64,000 nucleotides of DNA from Caballeronia mineralivorans PML1(12) (GTDB taxonomy: Bacteria; Pseudomonadota; Gammaproteobacteria; Burkholderiales; Burkholderiaceae): positions 1 to 64,000 of the forward strand of contig NZ_AEJF01000041.1 of the NCBI RefSeq assembly GCF_001028175.1. Reading direction: 5' to 3'. Every line of letters starts with the position of its first letter. Position 1 is the stretch's first letter. A program made the translations under genes and the position numbers. Positions 34,080-42,541 of this stretch are shown here, piece after piece. The notes under the pieces were generated by a model that ran no database searches, was not told the DNA's origin, and worked only from the letters and a program-made list of their open reading frames with translations.

Positions 34080-35774
34080 ATGAACCCGTTCGAACGTCCG
34101 CCCATGTGCTGGCTTCTGTCGGCGCTCAAGTTTATCTGCCGACGCCTGCTATATGTCGGCATTGTCATTCCCGTGATCGCCGTCGGCGCTTTCTTCCTGA
34201 TTCCGCGTGTGATGCAGTGGTGTGGCCCATTGTTCGATCCAATGACGATTGTCGAACCGATCCAGATCCCGGATTCGTTCAAGGACCGTGGGTACACCGA
34301 AGCGATGCTGCAGCACGTGCTGGTGGACACGCTCAGCGAGCTTCGAGAAAAAGCGCAAGGCGTCACACCCGCGACGGATACGGAGCGAGTACTGACGGAA
34401 TTCAAGCTGCCCGATTTTTCCGTGCCGGGCACCGGTCTTTCCGTGCGCCCGCTGATCGAATTCACGCGGACGCTTCTGAAACGTGATTCGTCTGTCTACG
34501 GCAGCGTGATTGGATCGCCGGATCGCTTTACCGTCGTTTTATCGCTGCGCGATCCGGACGGTCATATCGTTTCCCTGAACGAAGATGGCGCATCCGAAAG
34601 GGCGTCGCGAAGCAAGGCGCGTATCAAGGAGGAGCCAAGCGCGGCCAACGAAGCGGCAACGCTCAGGAACGCGCTGAAACAGGCGGCGATCGCGATCCTT
34701 AAGCATCAAAGTCCTTTGCTCCACGCGGAATACGTCACCGCCGCAGAACAGGATCGCTGCCTCGACCGCAAGGCAACGTGCGACTTCCATATTGCGCGTG
34801 AACTTTTCGAGGCCCTGGCCGCGGGTGCTGGCGCCAAGAATGATCACGAGCACGAGAAGAATGCCCCTTGGGCGTTGCTCGCGCTATCGAAGCTCGATAC
34901 TTATGCAGGCAAATTCGATGACACCGTCAGGCACGCGCGCCGCATCGTCGAAGAAGGTGACAGCAAGCGAGAATGGCGTGGTGCACAGAAGTGGGCGTAC
35001 TACAACTGGGGTGTCGCGCTGAACGACATGGGTTGCTATCAGCGAGCTTCCGAAGTGCTGGATAAAGCGGCCCGCGAGATGGGTGACTATGCGCCTGCCC
35101 ACAATGCCCTTGCACGCGCCTATCTGGCGTTGGCGCAGGCCGGCAACACGGTCAGCAAAGAAACGATGCCGCCAAACGGCTACAGGACGGCAGCACTGGA
35201 GCATCTCAAGACGGCGATTGATTTGAACCCGGGCTACCCGGAGGCCTACGTGAACCGCGGCGATGCTCTACGCCTGCCCGTTTCGGCGTCGGAGGTGTAC
35301 CTGATGGAGTTGCATCCGGGGTCGATCGAACAGATGGAGGCCGGCGCGCGCGAGGCGTACCGGACCGCTGTCGCGCTAGACGTCGAGTCAGCGAGCCGCG
35401 CATACCAGCGACTGGCCGCGTTGCAAGACGAAAAGTATGTCAGCGACAGGATGACGAAAGCACGTCCCCAATGCCGGCCAGGCATGGCGCGATCGCTGCT
35501 CGAATCGTGGGGCTGCAGCGACGCTCCCGCACCGCCTGTGACTACCCGCAAGGGCGCAATCCGGCAGGCGGCTCTGTCGGTCGGAGACGAACAGGCGCGC
35601 ATGTGCAGCAGACCGGAACTCGCTCTTCCTGGTAGCGCAACGGGCAACCTCCCTAACAGCGACGGCGCGAGGATCGTGGCAACGAAGTCGGGCGCTGCAC
35701 TGCTGCCCAGATCCACTGAAAGGCCTTCGCCCGGCGCTATCCGCAAGATTGCCTCGGGGCAGGGAATAGGCTGA
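34080..35774 (+). CDS. Membrane-anchored protein with TPR-like repeats
   Basis: Protein of 564 residues, not a named family. One N-terminal membrane helix lies at about 19-40 (RRLLYVGIVIPVIAVGAFFL), with the rest probably periplasmic or cytoplasmic by an undetermined topology. Residues about 265-440 carry helical repeats typical of TPR: NAPWALLALSKLDTYAGKFD, AYYNWGVALNDMGCYQRASEVLDK, HNALARAYLALAQ and YPEAYVNRGDALRLP. The C-terminal 100 residues look unstructured. TPR domains scaffold proteins. ATG 34080 follows GAGGAGACC. Confidence 0.65.
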   Translation: MNPFERPPMCWLLSALKFICRRLLYVGIVIPVIAVGAFFLIPRVMQWCGPLFDPMTIVEPIQIPDSFKDRGYTEAMLQHVLVDTLSELREKAQGVTPATDTERVLTEFKLPDFSVPGTGLSVRPLIEFTRTLLKRDSSVYGSVIGSPDRFTVVLSLRDPDGHIVSLNEDGASERASRSKARIKEEPSAANEAATLRNALKQAAIAILKHQSPLLHAEYVTAAEQDRCLDRKATCDFHIARELFEALAAGAGAKNDHEHEKNAPWALLALSKLDTYAGKFDDTVRHARRIVEEGDSKREWRGAQKWAYYNWGVALNDMGCYQRASEVLDKAAREMGDYAPAHNALARAYLALAQAGNTVSKETMPPNGYRTAALEHLKTAIDLNPGYPEAYVNRGDALRLPVSASEVYLMELHPGSIEQMEAGAREAYRTAVALDVESASRAYQRLAALQDEKYVSDRMTKARPQCRPGMARSLLESWGCSDAPAPPVTTRKGAIRQAALSVGDEQARMCSRPELALPGSATGNLPNSDGARIVATKSGAALLPRSTERPSPGAIRKIASGQGIG

Positions 35775-35952
35775 ACACCAGCGATCGGATTCACGCGGAC
35801 CGACGCGCTATCGGTCATCCAGCAAACAACTGAACCCGTGTTCGAGTCGCGGTGGCCTATGGCGTCGAGCAGGCAGATAGACGATGCAACCCGTCAGCGT
35901 ATTTTCGCCGCTGGCGCTATGCTACCGGTTCTGCCTAATCGAGGACCATCTC

Positions 35953-36666
35953 ATGACACAGTCGCAAGGATCCATGATCACCTTTCGCCGCCCTGACGGG
36001 CAGGATATCCAGGGTTACTTGGCCAAGCCGCAGAAACTCGAGGGCGCGCCCGCCATCGTCGTGATTCAGGAGTGGTGGGGTTTGAACGACCAGATTCGCG
36101 GCGTGGCGGACCGGCTCGCGCAATCCGGTTATCTGGCGTTGGTGCCCGATCTTTTTCGCGGGAAATCGACCGTGGAAGAGGCAGAGGCAAACCACCTGCT
36201 GAGCGCGCTCGACTTCGGCGACGCCGCAGGCCAGGATGTTCGTGGCGCCGTACTGTATTTGAAAGAGCATTCAGAACGGGTCGCTGTGACCGGCTTTTGC
36301 ATGGGCGGCGCGCTCACGCTGCTGGCGCTGTCTAATATCCCGGAGGTGTCGGCCGGTGTGGTGTGGTACGGCTTCCCGCCGCTCGAATACATCGATGCAT
36401 CGAAGATCAAGGCTCCCGTACTGGGACACTGGGCCACGCAAGACGCTTTCTTTCCCACCGAAACGGTCGAAGCATTGGAAACCAAGTTGACCGATGCCAA
36501 AGTGGACGTGGAGTTTCATCACTACCTGGCGCACCATGCGTTCGCCAACGAGACCGCAGTCGGGCCGGGCCGTATCTCCAGGACCCAGTTCGATCCGGCC
36601 TGGTCACAGTTGGCCTGGGACCGCACGCTGACCTTTCTCGGCCGCACGATGTGGCCGCAGAAGTAG
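35953..36666 (+). CDS. Dienelactone hydrolase family protein
   Basis: Alpha/beta hydrolase of 237 residues related to carboxymethylenebutenolidase, which opens dienelactone in chlorocatechol breakdown. Cys is the nucleophile in VTGFCMGGALTLLALS near residue 116-131, Asp lies in HWATQDAFFPTE near 165 and His in HHYLAHHAFANET near 200. ATG 35953 is used; frames opening at 35884 add residues without homology. Many members act on other esters. No catechol genes are adjacent. Confidence 0.88.
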   Translation: MTQSQGSMITFRRPDGQDIQGYLAKPQKLEGAPAIVVIQEWWGLNDQIRGVADRLAQSGYLALVPDLFRGKSTVEEAEANHLLSALDFGDAAGQDVRGAVLYLKEHSERVAVTGFCMGGALTLLALSNIPEVSAGVVWYGFPPLEYIDASKIKAPVLGHWATQDAFFPTETVEALETKLTDAKVDVEFHHYLAHHAFANETAVGPGRISRTQFDPAWSQLAWDRTLTFLGRTMWPQK

Positions 36667-36679
36667 CCTCGTGGTGAAG

Positions 36680-36709
36680 ACGCCAGCGGTGCGTGCGCCG
36701 CGCTGGCGT
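36680..36709. terminator. Bidirectional terminator hairpin
   Basis: ACGCCAGCG (36680-36688) and CGCTGGCGT (36701-36709) form a perfect 9-bp stem with a 12-base loop between the convergent dienelactone hydrolase and DUF3237 genes. On the right it is followed by GTTCTGTT. It should end both transcripts. Confidence 0.65.
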
Positions 36710-36716
36710 GTTCTGT

Positions 36717-37211
36717 TCACAAGACTTCAAACACGCTGTAGACCGGCCCATACGAGAACCGATGGCCGGTACCCACAGCGATGATCCGGTTCAGCCACTC
36801 ATACTTTCCGGCAGGCGCTTCGAAGATCGGGGTGATGCGGAAGTAGTAGCTTGCCGGGTCGACTTCCTCGCCTTTTTCCAGTCGCTGTATGACATCGGCA
36901 GGACCGTGACGCACGCCCCGATAAGCCATCGTGATGTTCACGCCGTCGCCGGTTTGCAGGATCAGGCGCACGTCAAGCGTGGTGCTGGCGTCGCTGCGCA
37001 CGGTTTGCCAGTCGCTGCCGCCGTCCAGCACCTTGCCTGACAGGCGCTCGCCGGCGAACGTTCCTGACGGCACGATTCCTATCCGGCGAAATGGCCCAGG
37101 CGTCTCTCCGACAATGACAATCGGCTTGACGTCGAGGCGCATGACGAACAGGGGTTGTGTTTGCACGCTCTTGAGCGGTGCGGGGAGGTCATCGAAGAGT
37201 GGAGTAGACAT
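36717..37211 (-). CDS. DUF3237 family protein
   Basis: Beta-barrel-like protein of 164 residues matching DUF3237, unknown function. It has FVMRLDVKPIVIVGETPG, the family signature RIGIVPSGTFAGERLSGKVL and DWQTVRSDAS, and ends with the conserved YEWLNRIIAVGTG. ATG 37211 with GGTGA upstream is preferred; in-frame starts at 37223 and 37253 remain possible. In other proteobacteria DUF3237 genes sit in aromatic or steroid catabolic loci. Here it is the last gene of a leftward catabolic cluster. Confidence 0.85.
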   Translation of the reverse strand: MSTPLFDDLPAPLKSVQTQPLFVMRLDVKPIVIVGETPGPFRRIGIVPSGTFAGERLSGKVLDGGSDWQTVRSDASTTLDVRLILQTGDGVNITMAYRGVRHGPADVIQRLEKGEEVDPASYYFRITPIFEAPAGKYEWLNRIIAVGTGHRFSYGPVYSVFEVL

Positions 37212-37348
37212 TACGTTCACCATCGCGGTTAATCGCATGGGCGTCAGTTCCATGCGGTGATTCAGGGCTCACCCGGACCAAGCAACGTGCCCGGCCGAGT
37301 GAGATGAAATGGCCGTTGTGACGAAGCGCTTGCCGTTGTACGTTCGCG

Positions 37349-37669
37349 TCACTGCAGCGGCGAGAAGTCCATCGGCCGCATGATTCGCGACTCCATGCGG
37401 ACGAAAATGTCCAACGCTTTCACCTTGCTGCCGAACGCCTGCCAGCGAGGATCGGCAGCCATCCTGTCGCGGCGCTCAAGGCGATCGTCAAGGCTCTTGT
37501 AAGCCCAGATATGAACGATCTGACTGATATCCCCAATTTCAGTCGTGAAGAAGCCGATCAGTTCGCCCAGATATTCCTGCTGAATCGGCAGGGCCTCGGT
37601 CTTGTATAACGCGAGCCATTCGGCGGCGCGCAGCGGCTTGAAGGTATAAGTTCGGATTTCGTAGAGCAT
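37349..37669 (-). CDS. NIPSNAP family protein
   Basis: Dimeric ferredoxin-like barrel protein of 106 residues. It opens with MLYEIRTYTFKPLRAAEWL and has HIWAYKSLDDRLERRDRMAADPRWQAF (in segments), the NIPSNAP signature. Function is unknown, and in bacteria the family often accompanies oxidoreductase genes. It lies 29 bases downstream of an SDR gene and is probably co-transcribed with it. Confidence 0.9.
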   Translation of the reverse strand: MLYEIRTYTFKPLRAAEWLALYKTEALPIQQEYLGELIGFFTTEIGDISQIVHIWAYKSLDDRLERRDRMAADPRWQAFGSKVKALDIFVRMESRIMRPMDFSPLQ

Positions 37670-37698
37670 CGGGTGTCTCCAAGGTTCTATGAAAGGGG

Positions 37699-38448
37699 TT
37701 ACGAAGCGGTTCTTCCGCCATTGACCCTGAGGACCTCGCCGGTCATGAAGCTCGACTTGTCGGACGAAACGAACAGGATCGCGTCGGCCATTTCCTCCGG
37801 CGTTCCGGCTCGTTTAAGCGGGACGCCCGCAAGAAAGGCCGCCTTGCGTTCGGCGTTTACCGTCAGCCGGTCGAGCATAGGGGTTTGCACAGGACCGGGC
37901 GCAACGGCGTTGACGCGCACGCCGAACGCTGCCGCTTCGAGCGCTGCGGACTTGGTCAGTCCCTCTACCGCGTGCTTGCTGGCGACGTAGATCGACGCGC
38001 CTGCTGCGCCGCGCGCGCCCATTGTCGACGAGATGTTGACGATGCTGCCGCTGCCTTGCGCCGACATCACGCGCAGTTCGTGTTTCATGCCGAGCAGCGT
38101 GCCGAGCACGTTGGTGTCGAAGACGGCGGCGTACCGTTCGGGAGTCTGTTCCATGACGGGTACCGATTCACCTTCTGCGCCGGCGGAATTGACCGCCACG
38201 TCCAGTCGCCCGAAGCGGGCCACGGTGCCATCGACGAGATTGCGAACGTCGTCTTCGAAGCGGACATCTGCCTGAATGAATTCAGCTTCCGCGCCGAGCG
38301 CGGTGAGCTCCGCGGCGAGTTTCCGACCCTCTTCAGCCCGGCGCCCCGACACGACAATACGTGCGTTCTCGCGGGCGAATGCAAGGGCAGCCGCGCGGCC
38401 AATGCCGGTCAGTGCGCCGGTGATGAGTACAACAGGTTTGCTGATCAT
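37699..38448 (-). CDS. Short-chain dehydrogenase/reductase (glucose dehydrogenase-like)
   Basis: NAD(P)-dependent oxidoreductase of 249 residues. The cofactor site is ITGALTGIGRAAA near residues 9-21, with NSAGAEG in place of NNAG, Ser in NISSTMGA and catalytic YVASKHAVEGL near 153-157. The C-terminal end is MTGEVLRVNGGRTAS. It is the middle of a six-gene leftward cluster, with two SDRs that may act on successive alcohol/ketone intermediates. Substrate unknown. Confidence 0.9.
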   Translation of the reverse strand: MISKPVVLITGALTGIGRAAALAFARENARIVVSGRRAEEGRKLAAELTALGAEAEFIQADVRFEDDVRNLVDGTVARFGRLDVAVNSAGAEGESVPVMEQTPERYAAVFDTNVLGTLLGMKHELRVMSAQGSGSIVNISSTMGARGAAGASIYVASKHAVEGLTKSAALEAAAFGVRVNAVAPGPVQTPMLDRLTVNAERKAAFLAGVPLKRAGTPEEMADAILFVSSDKSSFMTGEVLRVNGGRTAS

Positions 38449-38543
38449 TTCGATTCCTTGATTGAACAGTGCAGCGGCGAAGCAAATCTCCGCAGTTGAT
38501 GAAATCCGGGTAAGTTTTTCGTTGCGGCTACGTCATCAATACG

Positions 38544-39191
38544 TCATGCAGCGGCGCTCGGCCGGACCGATACTTCGTCATACCATCGCTGAAATGCGGT
38601 GTGTTCCGCTGGAATGGGCATCTTCAGCGCGTTGGCCGCGAAGTCGACCGTGACGAGCGTCGTGATATCCGCTGCGGAGAATTCATCGCCCGCGACGTAC
38701 CGCACCGTCTCCAATCGCTCGTTGAAGTCCGCGAAAAAGTTGGCGACGCGTTGTTTGCTTCGCTCGACCAGTTCGACAATCTGGTCATAAGCGTGCGGAC
38801 CAGACAGCGCACGGCCTTTCAGTCCGGGGACCGCGTTGCGCACGCCTTCCATTACCGGTGCGAAGCCGTCCAGTTCTGCGCGGCGTTCCCACATCGCGAC
38901 GAGCGCCTTCGACGTCGCCGTCGTGCCCAACAAGGGTGTCTGCGGATACGCTTCTTCCAGATAACGCCAGATCGCAAGCACTTCTGTGATGACGGGGCCG
39001 TCGGCCAATGCCAAAGCCGGCACCTGGCTACGCGGATTGACGGCGCGGTAGGCGTCGGAGAACTGTTCTTTGGCGCCCAGGTCGACAGGCTTCATCGGGA
39101 TATCGATTCCCTTCTCCGCGATGAAGAAACGCACGCGCCGCGAGTTGGGGGAGCCTTTGGATTCGTACAGTACGGGTGTGTCGGTTGCCAT
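38544..39191 (-). CDS. Glutathione S-transferase
   Basis: Cytosolic GST of 215 residues. The N-terminal thioredoxin-like half has LYESKGSPNSRRVRFFIAEKGI, with a serine near the active site and VNPRSQVPALALADG near the cis-proline. The C-terminal helical half contains SAADITTLVTVDFA. GSTs conjugate glutathione to, or remove halide from, electrophilic substrates, or isomerise them. ATG 39191 is used; a frame up to 39239 is less likely. It is part of the catabolic cluster. Confidence 0.9.
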   Translation of the reverse strand: MATDTPVLYESKGSPNSRRVRFFIAEKGIDIPMKPVDLGAKEQFSDAYRAVNPRSQVPALALADGPVITEVLAIWRYLEEAYPQTPLLGTTATSKALVAMWERRAELDGFAPVMEGVRNAVPGLKGRALSGPHAYDQIVELVERSKQRVANFFADFNERLETVRYVAGDEFSAADITTLVTVDFAANALKMPIPAEHTAFQRWYDEVSVRPSAAA

Positions 39192-39282
39192 TTCGAATCT
39201 TCCTTTGGATGCTGTATTTAAATGTGGATACCTAATCAATAGGGTCTATCACGGATACTTAAAATACTTGAATTCGTCCGGC

Positions 39283-40029
39283 TTAGAGTTTCGAGCCGCC
39301 GTCTACATGCAGCGTTTCCCCGGTGATCCAGCGCGCTGCATCCGATGCGAGAAACGCGACCGCACCGCCGATGTCATCGGGTTGTGCAACGCGTTTCAAC
39401 GCCTGCATGCCGAGCGTGGCCTCGCGTCCCGCGTCGGTCTTCGCGAAGCTCGCCATGCCGGTTTCAACGACACCGGGCGCGACCGCATTCACCCGGATGC
39501 CGCGTTCGCCGAGCGCGGAAGCGAAATGCTTGACGAGCGTATCGACCGCGCCCTTGGTAGCCGCGTATGCCGGTAGCGTGCCCACCGCGGCACGTGCCGC
39601 GAGAGAAGATAGTAGAACAACGCTGCTTCCTTTGCACATCACAGGCAGCAACTGCTGCACGAGGAAATAGGGCGCGCGTACGTTCACGGCGAACATGGCG
39701 TCGAAATCTTCAATGGTCGTTTCCTCGATGCTCGCCGACTTTGAAATGCCGGCGTTCGCCACCAGAATGTCCAGTCGATGGCCCACTACAGCGCGCACGC
39801 GCTTGGCAAGCATATGCGGACCGTCTGCATCGCGTAGATTCGCAGCGACTTTCTGGGCGTTGCCGCCGGCCGCGCGAATCTCGGCAACGACAGCGTCCGC
39901 TTCCTTTTCGCCCCTGCTGTAGTGCACCAGCACCTGCGCGCCTTGCTTCGCGAGTGCGAGCGCGCTGGCGCGGCCGATGCCCCGTGAAGCCCCTGTGACG
40001 AGAGCGGTCTTTCCGGAGAGGCTGGTCAT
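39283..40029 (-). CDS. Short-chain dehydrogenase/reductase
   Basis: NAD(P)-dependent oxidoreductase of 248 residues. The cofactor motif VTGASRGIGRASAL is near residues 11-24, with HYSRGEKEADAVV suggesting NADP(H), then VANAGISKSAS, LLSSLAA and catalytic YAATKGAVDTLVKHF near 154-158. It resembles FabG-type ketoreductases. It lies 59 bases downstream of the alpha/beta hydrolase and is part of the same leftward cluster. Confidence 0.9.
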   Translation of the reverse strand: MTSLSGKTALVTGASRGIGRASALALAKQGAQVLVHYSRGEKEADAVVAEIRAAGGNAQKVAANLRDADGPHMLAKRVRAVVGHRLDILVANAGISKSASIEETTIEDFDAMFAVNVRAPYFLVQQLLPVMCKGSSVVLLSSLAARAAVGTLPAYAATKGAVDTLVKHFASALGERGIRVNAVAPGVVETGMASFAKTDAGREATLGMQALKRVAQPDDIGGAVAFLASDAARWITGETLHVDGGSKL

Positions 40030-40088
40030 GACGAGACTCCAGTAAGTTCAATGAAAACGAATCGACGATTCAGAGCGTGAGCATTCGC

Positions 40089-40952
40089 TCAGGCGCGTTC
40101 GCCACTTTCGGACAGGAACTGCGCGACGTGCGTCACGAAGCGCTCGGGATACTGGTACAACGAGCCGTGGTTCGCATCGGGGTAAATGATCAACTGCGCG
40201 TTTGGAATGTTCTGCTGCAGGATCCACGAGTTGATCGAGTAGATGATCACGTCGTTATCGCCGTTGATCACGAGCGTGGGCTGAGCGAGCGCCTTCAGGT
40301 AATCGAAAGGGCTCTCGCGCGGCGCGCCCCATTTGGCGAGCGCGGCGAGTTGCGCCGGTGCGACCTTGTCGTTGGCTTCGGGATCCCGGTCTTCAGTGCG
40401 TAAGCGGAAGCGCTGCAGAAATTTGCGGCCTGCCGTCTGGCTCGCCTCCGACGGCGAGAAATGCACGCGCAGCCACAGATGATCCGGCTCTTCGTAAGCC
40501 GCGCCGAAAATATCCTGTGCCTCGGGCGTCAGCGATTGCATGCCTTCGCCGCTGCGCGGGCCGGTGCCGACCAGGATCAGGCGGCGCACGAGTTGCGGTT
40601 CCGCGAGCGCCAGTTGCTGCGCGATCAGGCCACCCATCGAAAAACCGAGCACGTCGACTTGCGTGAGACCCAGCGCCTTGATGAAAGCCGCGGCGTTGGC
40701 GGCCATCTCTTCAATCGATTGCGGTACTTCGCCGGAGGTGCCGGAGATGCCGGCGTTGTTGAACAGGATCACTTCGCGATCCTGGGCAAGGCCATCGGTG
40801 ACGGCCGGGTCCCAGTGATCCATCGTGCCGGTGAAGTGGATGTTGAACACGAGCGGCACGCCGCCCGCCGTGCCGAAGCGCCGGTAGGCGAAGCGGATGC
40901 CGTTTGCATCGACGAATCGGGTTGGGGCGGTCTGATGTGTATGGCCAGTCAT
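40089..40952 (-). CDS. Alpha/beta fold hydrolase
   Basis: Serine hydrolase of 287 residues. The nucleophile is in VLGFSMGGLIAQQLA near residue 108, the acid in VINGDNDVIIYSIN near 240 and the histidine in DANHGSLYQYPERF near 268. It resembles epoxide hydrolase, lactonase or C-C hydrolase enzymes. ATG 40952 follows GGAGAA. It is the first gene of the cluster, divergent from a LysR gene across about 180 bases. Confidence 0.88.
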   Translation of the reverse strand: MTGHTHQTAPTRFVDANGIRFAYRRFGTAGGVPLVFNIHFTGTMDHWDPAVTDGLAQDREVILFNNAGISGTSGEVPQSIEEMAANAAAFIKALGLTQVDVLGFSMGGLIAQQLALAEPQLVRRLILVGTGPRSGEGMQSLTPEAQDIFGAAYEEPDHLWLRVHFSPSEASQTAGRKFLQRFRLRTEDRDPEANDKVAPAQLAALAKWGAPRESPFDYLKALAQPTLVINGDNDVIIYSINSWILQQNIPNAQLIIYPDANHGSLYQYPERFVTHVAQFLSESGERA

Positions 40953-41133
40953 GGCGGTTCTCCGATATAGATGAAAGGCATGGAGCGAGACAAATTCCAC
41001 GCCGTTACGATGGACGGGTCATCGCCGTTTCGTCGCTGCCTGATGCGTAATCTAGTGATATCTTGTGGAAAGTAAAAAGACTTTGTAGGCTGGCGGGCAT
41101 GCCTGTCAGGCATGGGCAAACCAAAGAGGGTCT

Positions 41134-42024
41134 ATGGAGCTTCGACATCTGCGGTATTTCCTGGCCGTCGCGGAGACCGGCAGCCTGACCGTTGCAGCCG
41201 AACGTCGCTTGCATACGTCGCAACCATCGCTTAGCCGGCAGATCCGCGATCTGGAAGACGAGGTGGGTGTGGAGCTGTTCAGCCGTAGTGCGCGCGGGGT
41301 CGAACTGACCGCGGCGGGCAAGGCTTTTCTCGACCATGCGCGGCTCGCGCTGACGCAAGTCGACGCCGCCGTCGAAGCAGCGCGCCGAGCCGCGCAACCC
41401 ACGAAACAAGTCTTCGCGCTCGGCTTCCTGACCGGCCAGGAAATGACCTGGCTGCCGCGCGCCATGCAGGTGCTTCGCGAAGAACTGCCGAACATCGACG
41501 TGACGGTTTCGAGCCACTATTCACCGGATCTCGCTGATGCACTCGCGCGTGGCAAGCTCGACCTCGCGTTTCTGCGTGCCGAACCGGGGTTCGATCTCGA
41601 GTACCGCGTGGTCAGCCGCGAAAAGTTTATTGCGCTCATGCCGAGCGATCATCGGTTGACCGGGCGAGCGGCGATCCGCCCGGAGGATTTCGTGGGCGAG
41701 CCATTCATCATGGCGTCGAACAAGGCGAGGGTGGCGCACGCGGTGATCGTGCAGTATCTGCAGCAGAGCGGGGTCAATATCACGCCCGAACACGGGGTCG
41801 ACAATCTGGCAATGGCGATGTCGCTGGTGGCGTCCACGCGCGGGCTCGCGCTGATGCCGGAGTACGCGAACAACCTGATGCCGTGGTCGGTAGTCAGCCG
41901 GCCTCTTGAAGGCGATGTACCGACGATCGATCTGGTTATCGGCTATAGCAAGTCGAACACCTCTCCTGTTCTGAAGTTGTTTCTTTCACGAGCGGACGAG
42001 TTGACGGTGCATGCTGCGACTTGA
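41134..42024 (+). CDS. LysR-family transcriptional regulator
   Basis: Regulator of 296 residues. The DNA-binding domain is at 1-60 (MELRHLRYFLAVAETGSL, then AERRLHTSQPSLSRQIRDLE) and the ligand domain starts near 90 (FALGFLTGQEMTWL). It resembles the HcaR/BenM/CatM-type branch that senses aromatic acids. It is divergent from the alpha/beta hydrolase-led cluster and is its probable activator. Effector unknown. Confidence 0.9.
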   Translation: MELRHLRYFLAVAETGSLTVAAERRLHTSQPSLSRQIRDLEDEVGVELFSRSARGVELTAAGKAFLDHARLALTQVDAAVEAARRAAQPTKQVFALGFLTGQEMTWLPRAMQVLREELPNIDVTVSSHYSPDLADALARGKLDLAFLRAEPGFDLEYRVVSREKFIALMPSDHRLTGRAAIRPEDFVGEPFIMASNKARVAHAVIVQYLQQSGVNITPEHGVDNLAMAMSLVASTRGLALMPEYANNLMPWSVVSRPLEGDVPTIDLVIGYSKSNTSPVLKLFLSRADELTVHAAT

Positions 42025-42180
42025 TCATCGGGGGCCGGCTGCCGCTACTGCCTGGCCGCAGGCAGTCCGACTTTGCGACGCACCTAAATCTTTTTGCCTA
42101 CCATGTATAAATCCCGCTAAGCCGCGCGACATTGTCAAGGCTAGGCAATGGTGTCTTGCCGTCAGAGACGAGGAGTTATC

Positions 42181-42537
42181 GTGGAATACATACTGCTGAT
42201 TTTTCGGAGCGAGGCCGAGCTGAAAGAGATGAGCCCGGCGCAGGGTGTAGAAATGACTGCTGCCTTCGGTGCCTATACCGAAGCGCTGCAAAAGGCCGGG
42301 ATCATGCGCGGAGGAGCGCGGCTAAGGCCGGTGGAGACGGCTACGACTGTACGTGTCCGGTCGGGCGAGACCAAGGTGCTTAACGGTCCCTACGCAGAGA
42401 CGCGGGAAGAGCTGGGCGGCTACTACATCATCGACGTGCCTGACCTGGATACCGCGTTGTCATGGACCGCCCGATGTCCTGCTGCCAGCTACGGCACGAT
42501 GGAAGTACGGCCGATCTGGCCGCTCGGACAGGACTGA
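42181..42537 (+). CDS. YCII-related (YciI-like) protein
   Basis: Small dimeric alpha/beta barrel protein of 118 residues. It starts at GTG 42181 after GAGGAG, reads EYILLIFRSEAELKEMSP, and has the family parts GGARLRPVETATTVR and GPYAETREELGGYYIIDVPDLD, ending MEVRPIWPLG. YCII-related proteins of this type are regularly encoded next to sigma factors of the DUF6596 class, as here, where the next gene starts four bases after this stop. Enzyme activity is unknown. Confidence 0.9.
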   Translation: MEYILLIFRSEAELKEMSPAQGVEMTAAFGAYTEALQKAGIMRGGARLRPVETATTVRVRSGETKVLNGPYAETREELGGYYIIDVPDLDTALSWTARCPAASYGTMEVRPIWPLGQD

Positions 42538-42541
42538 GCCC

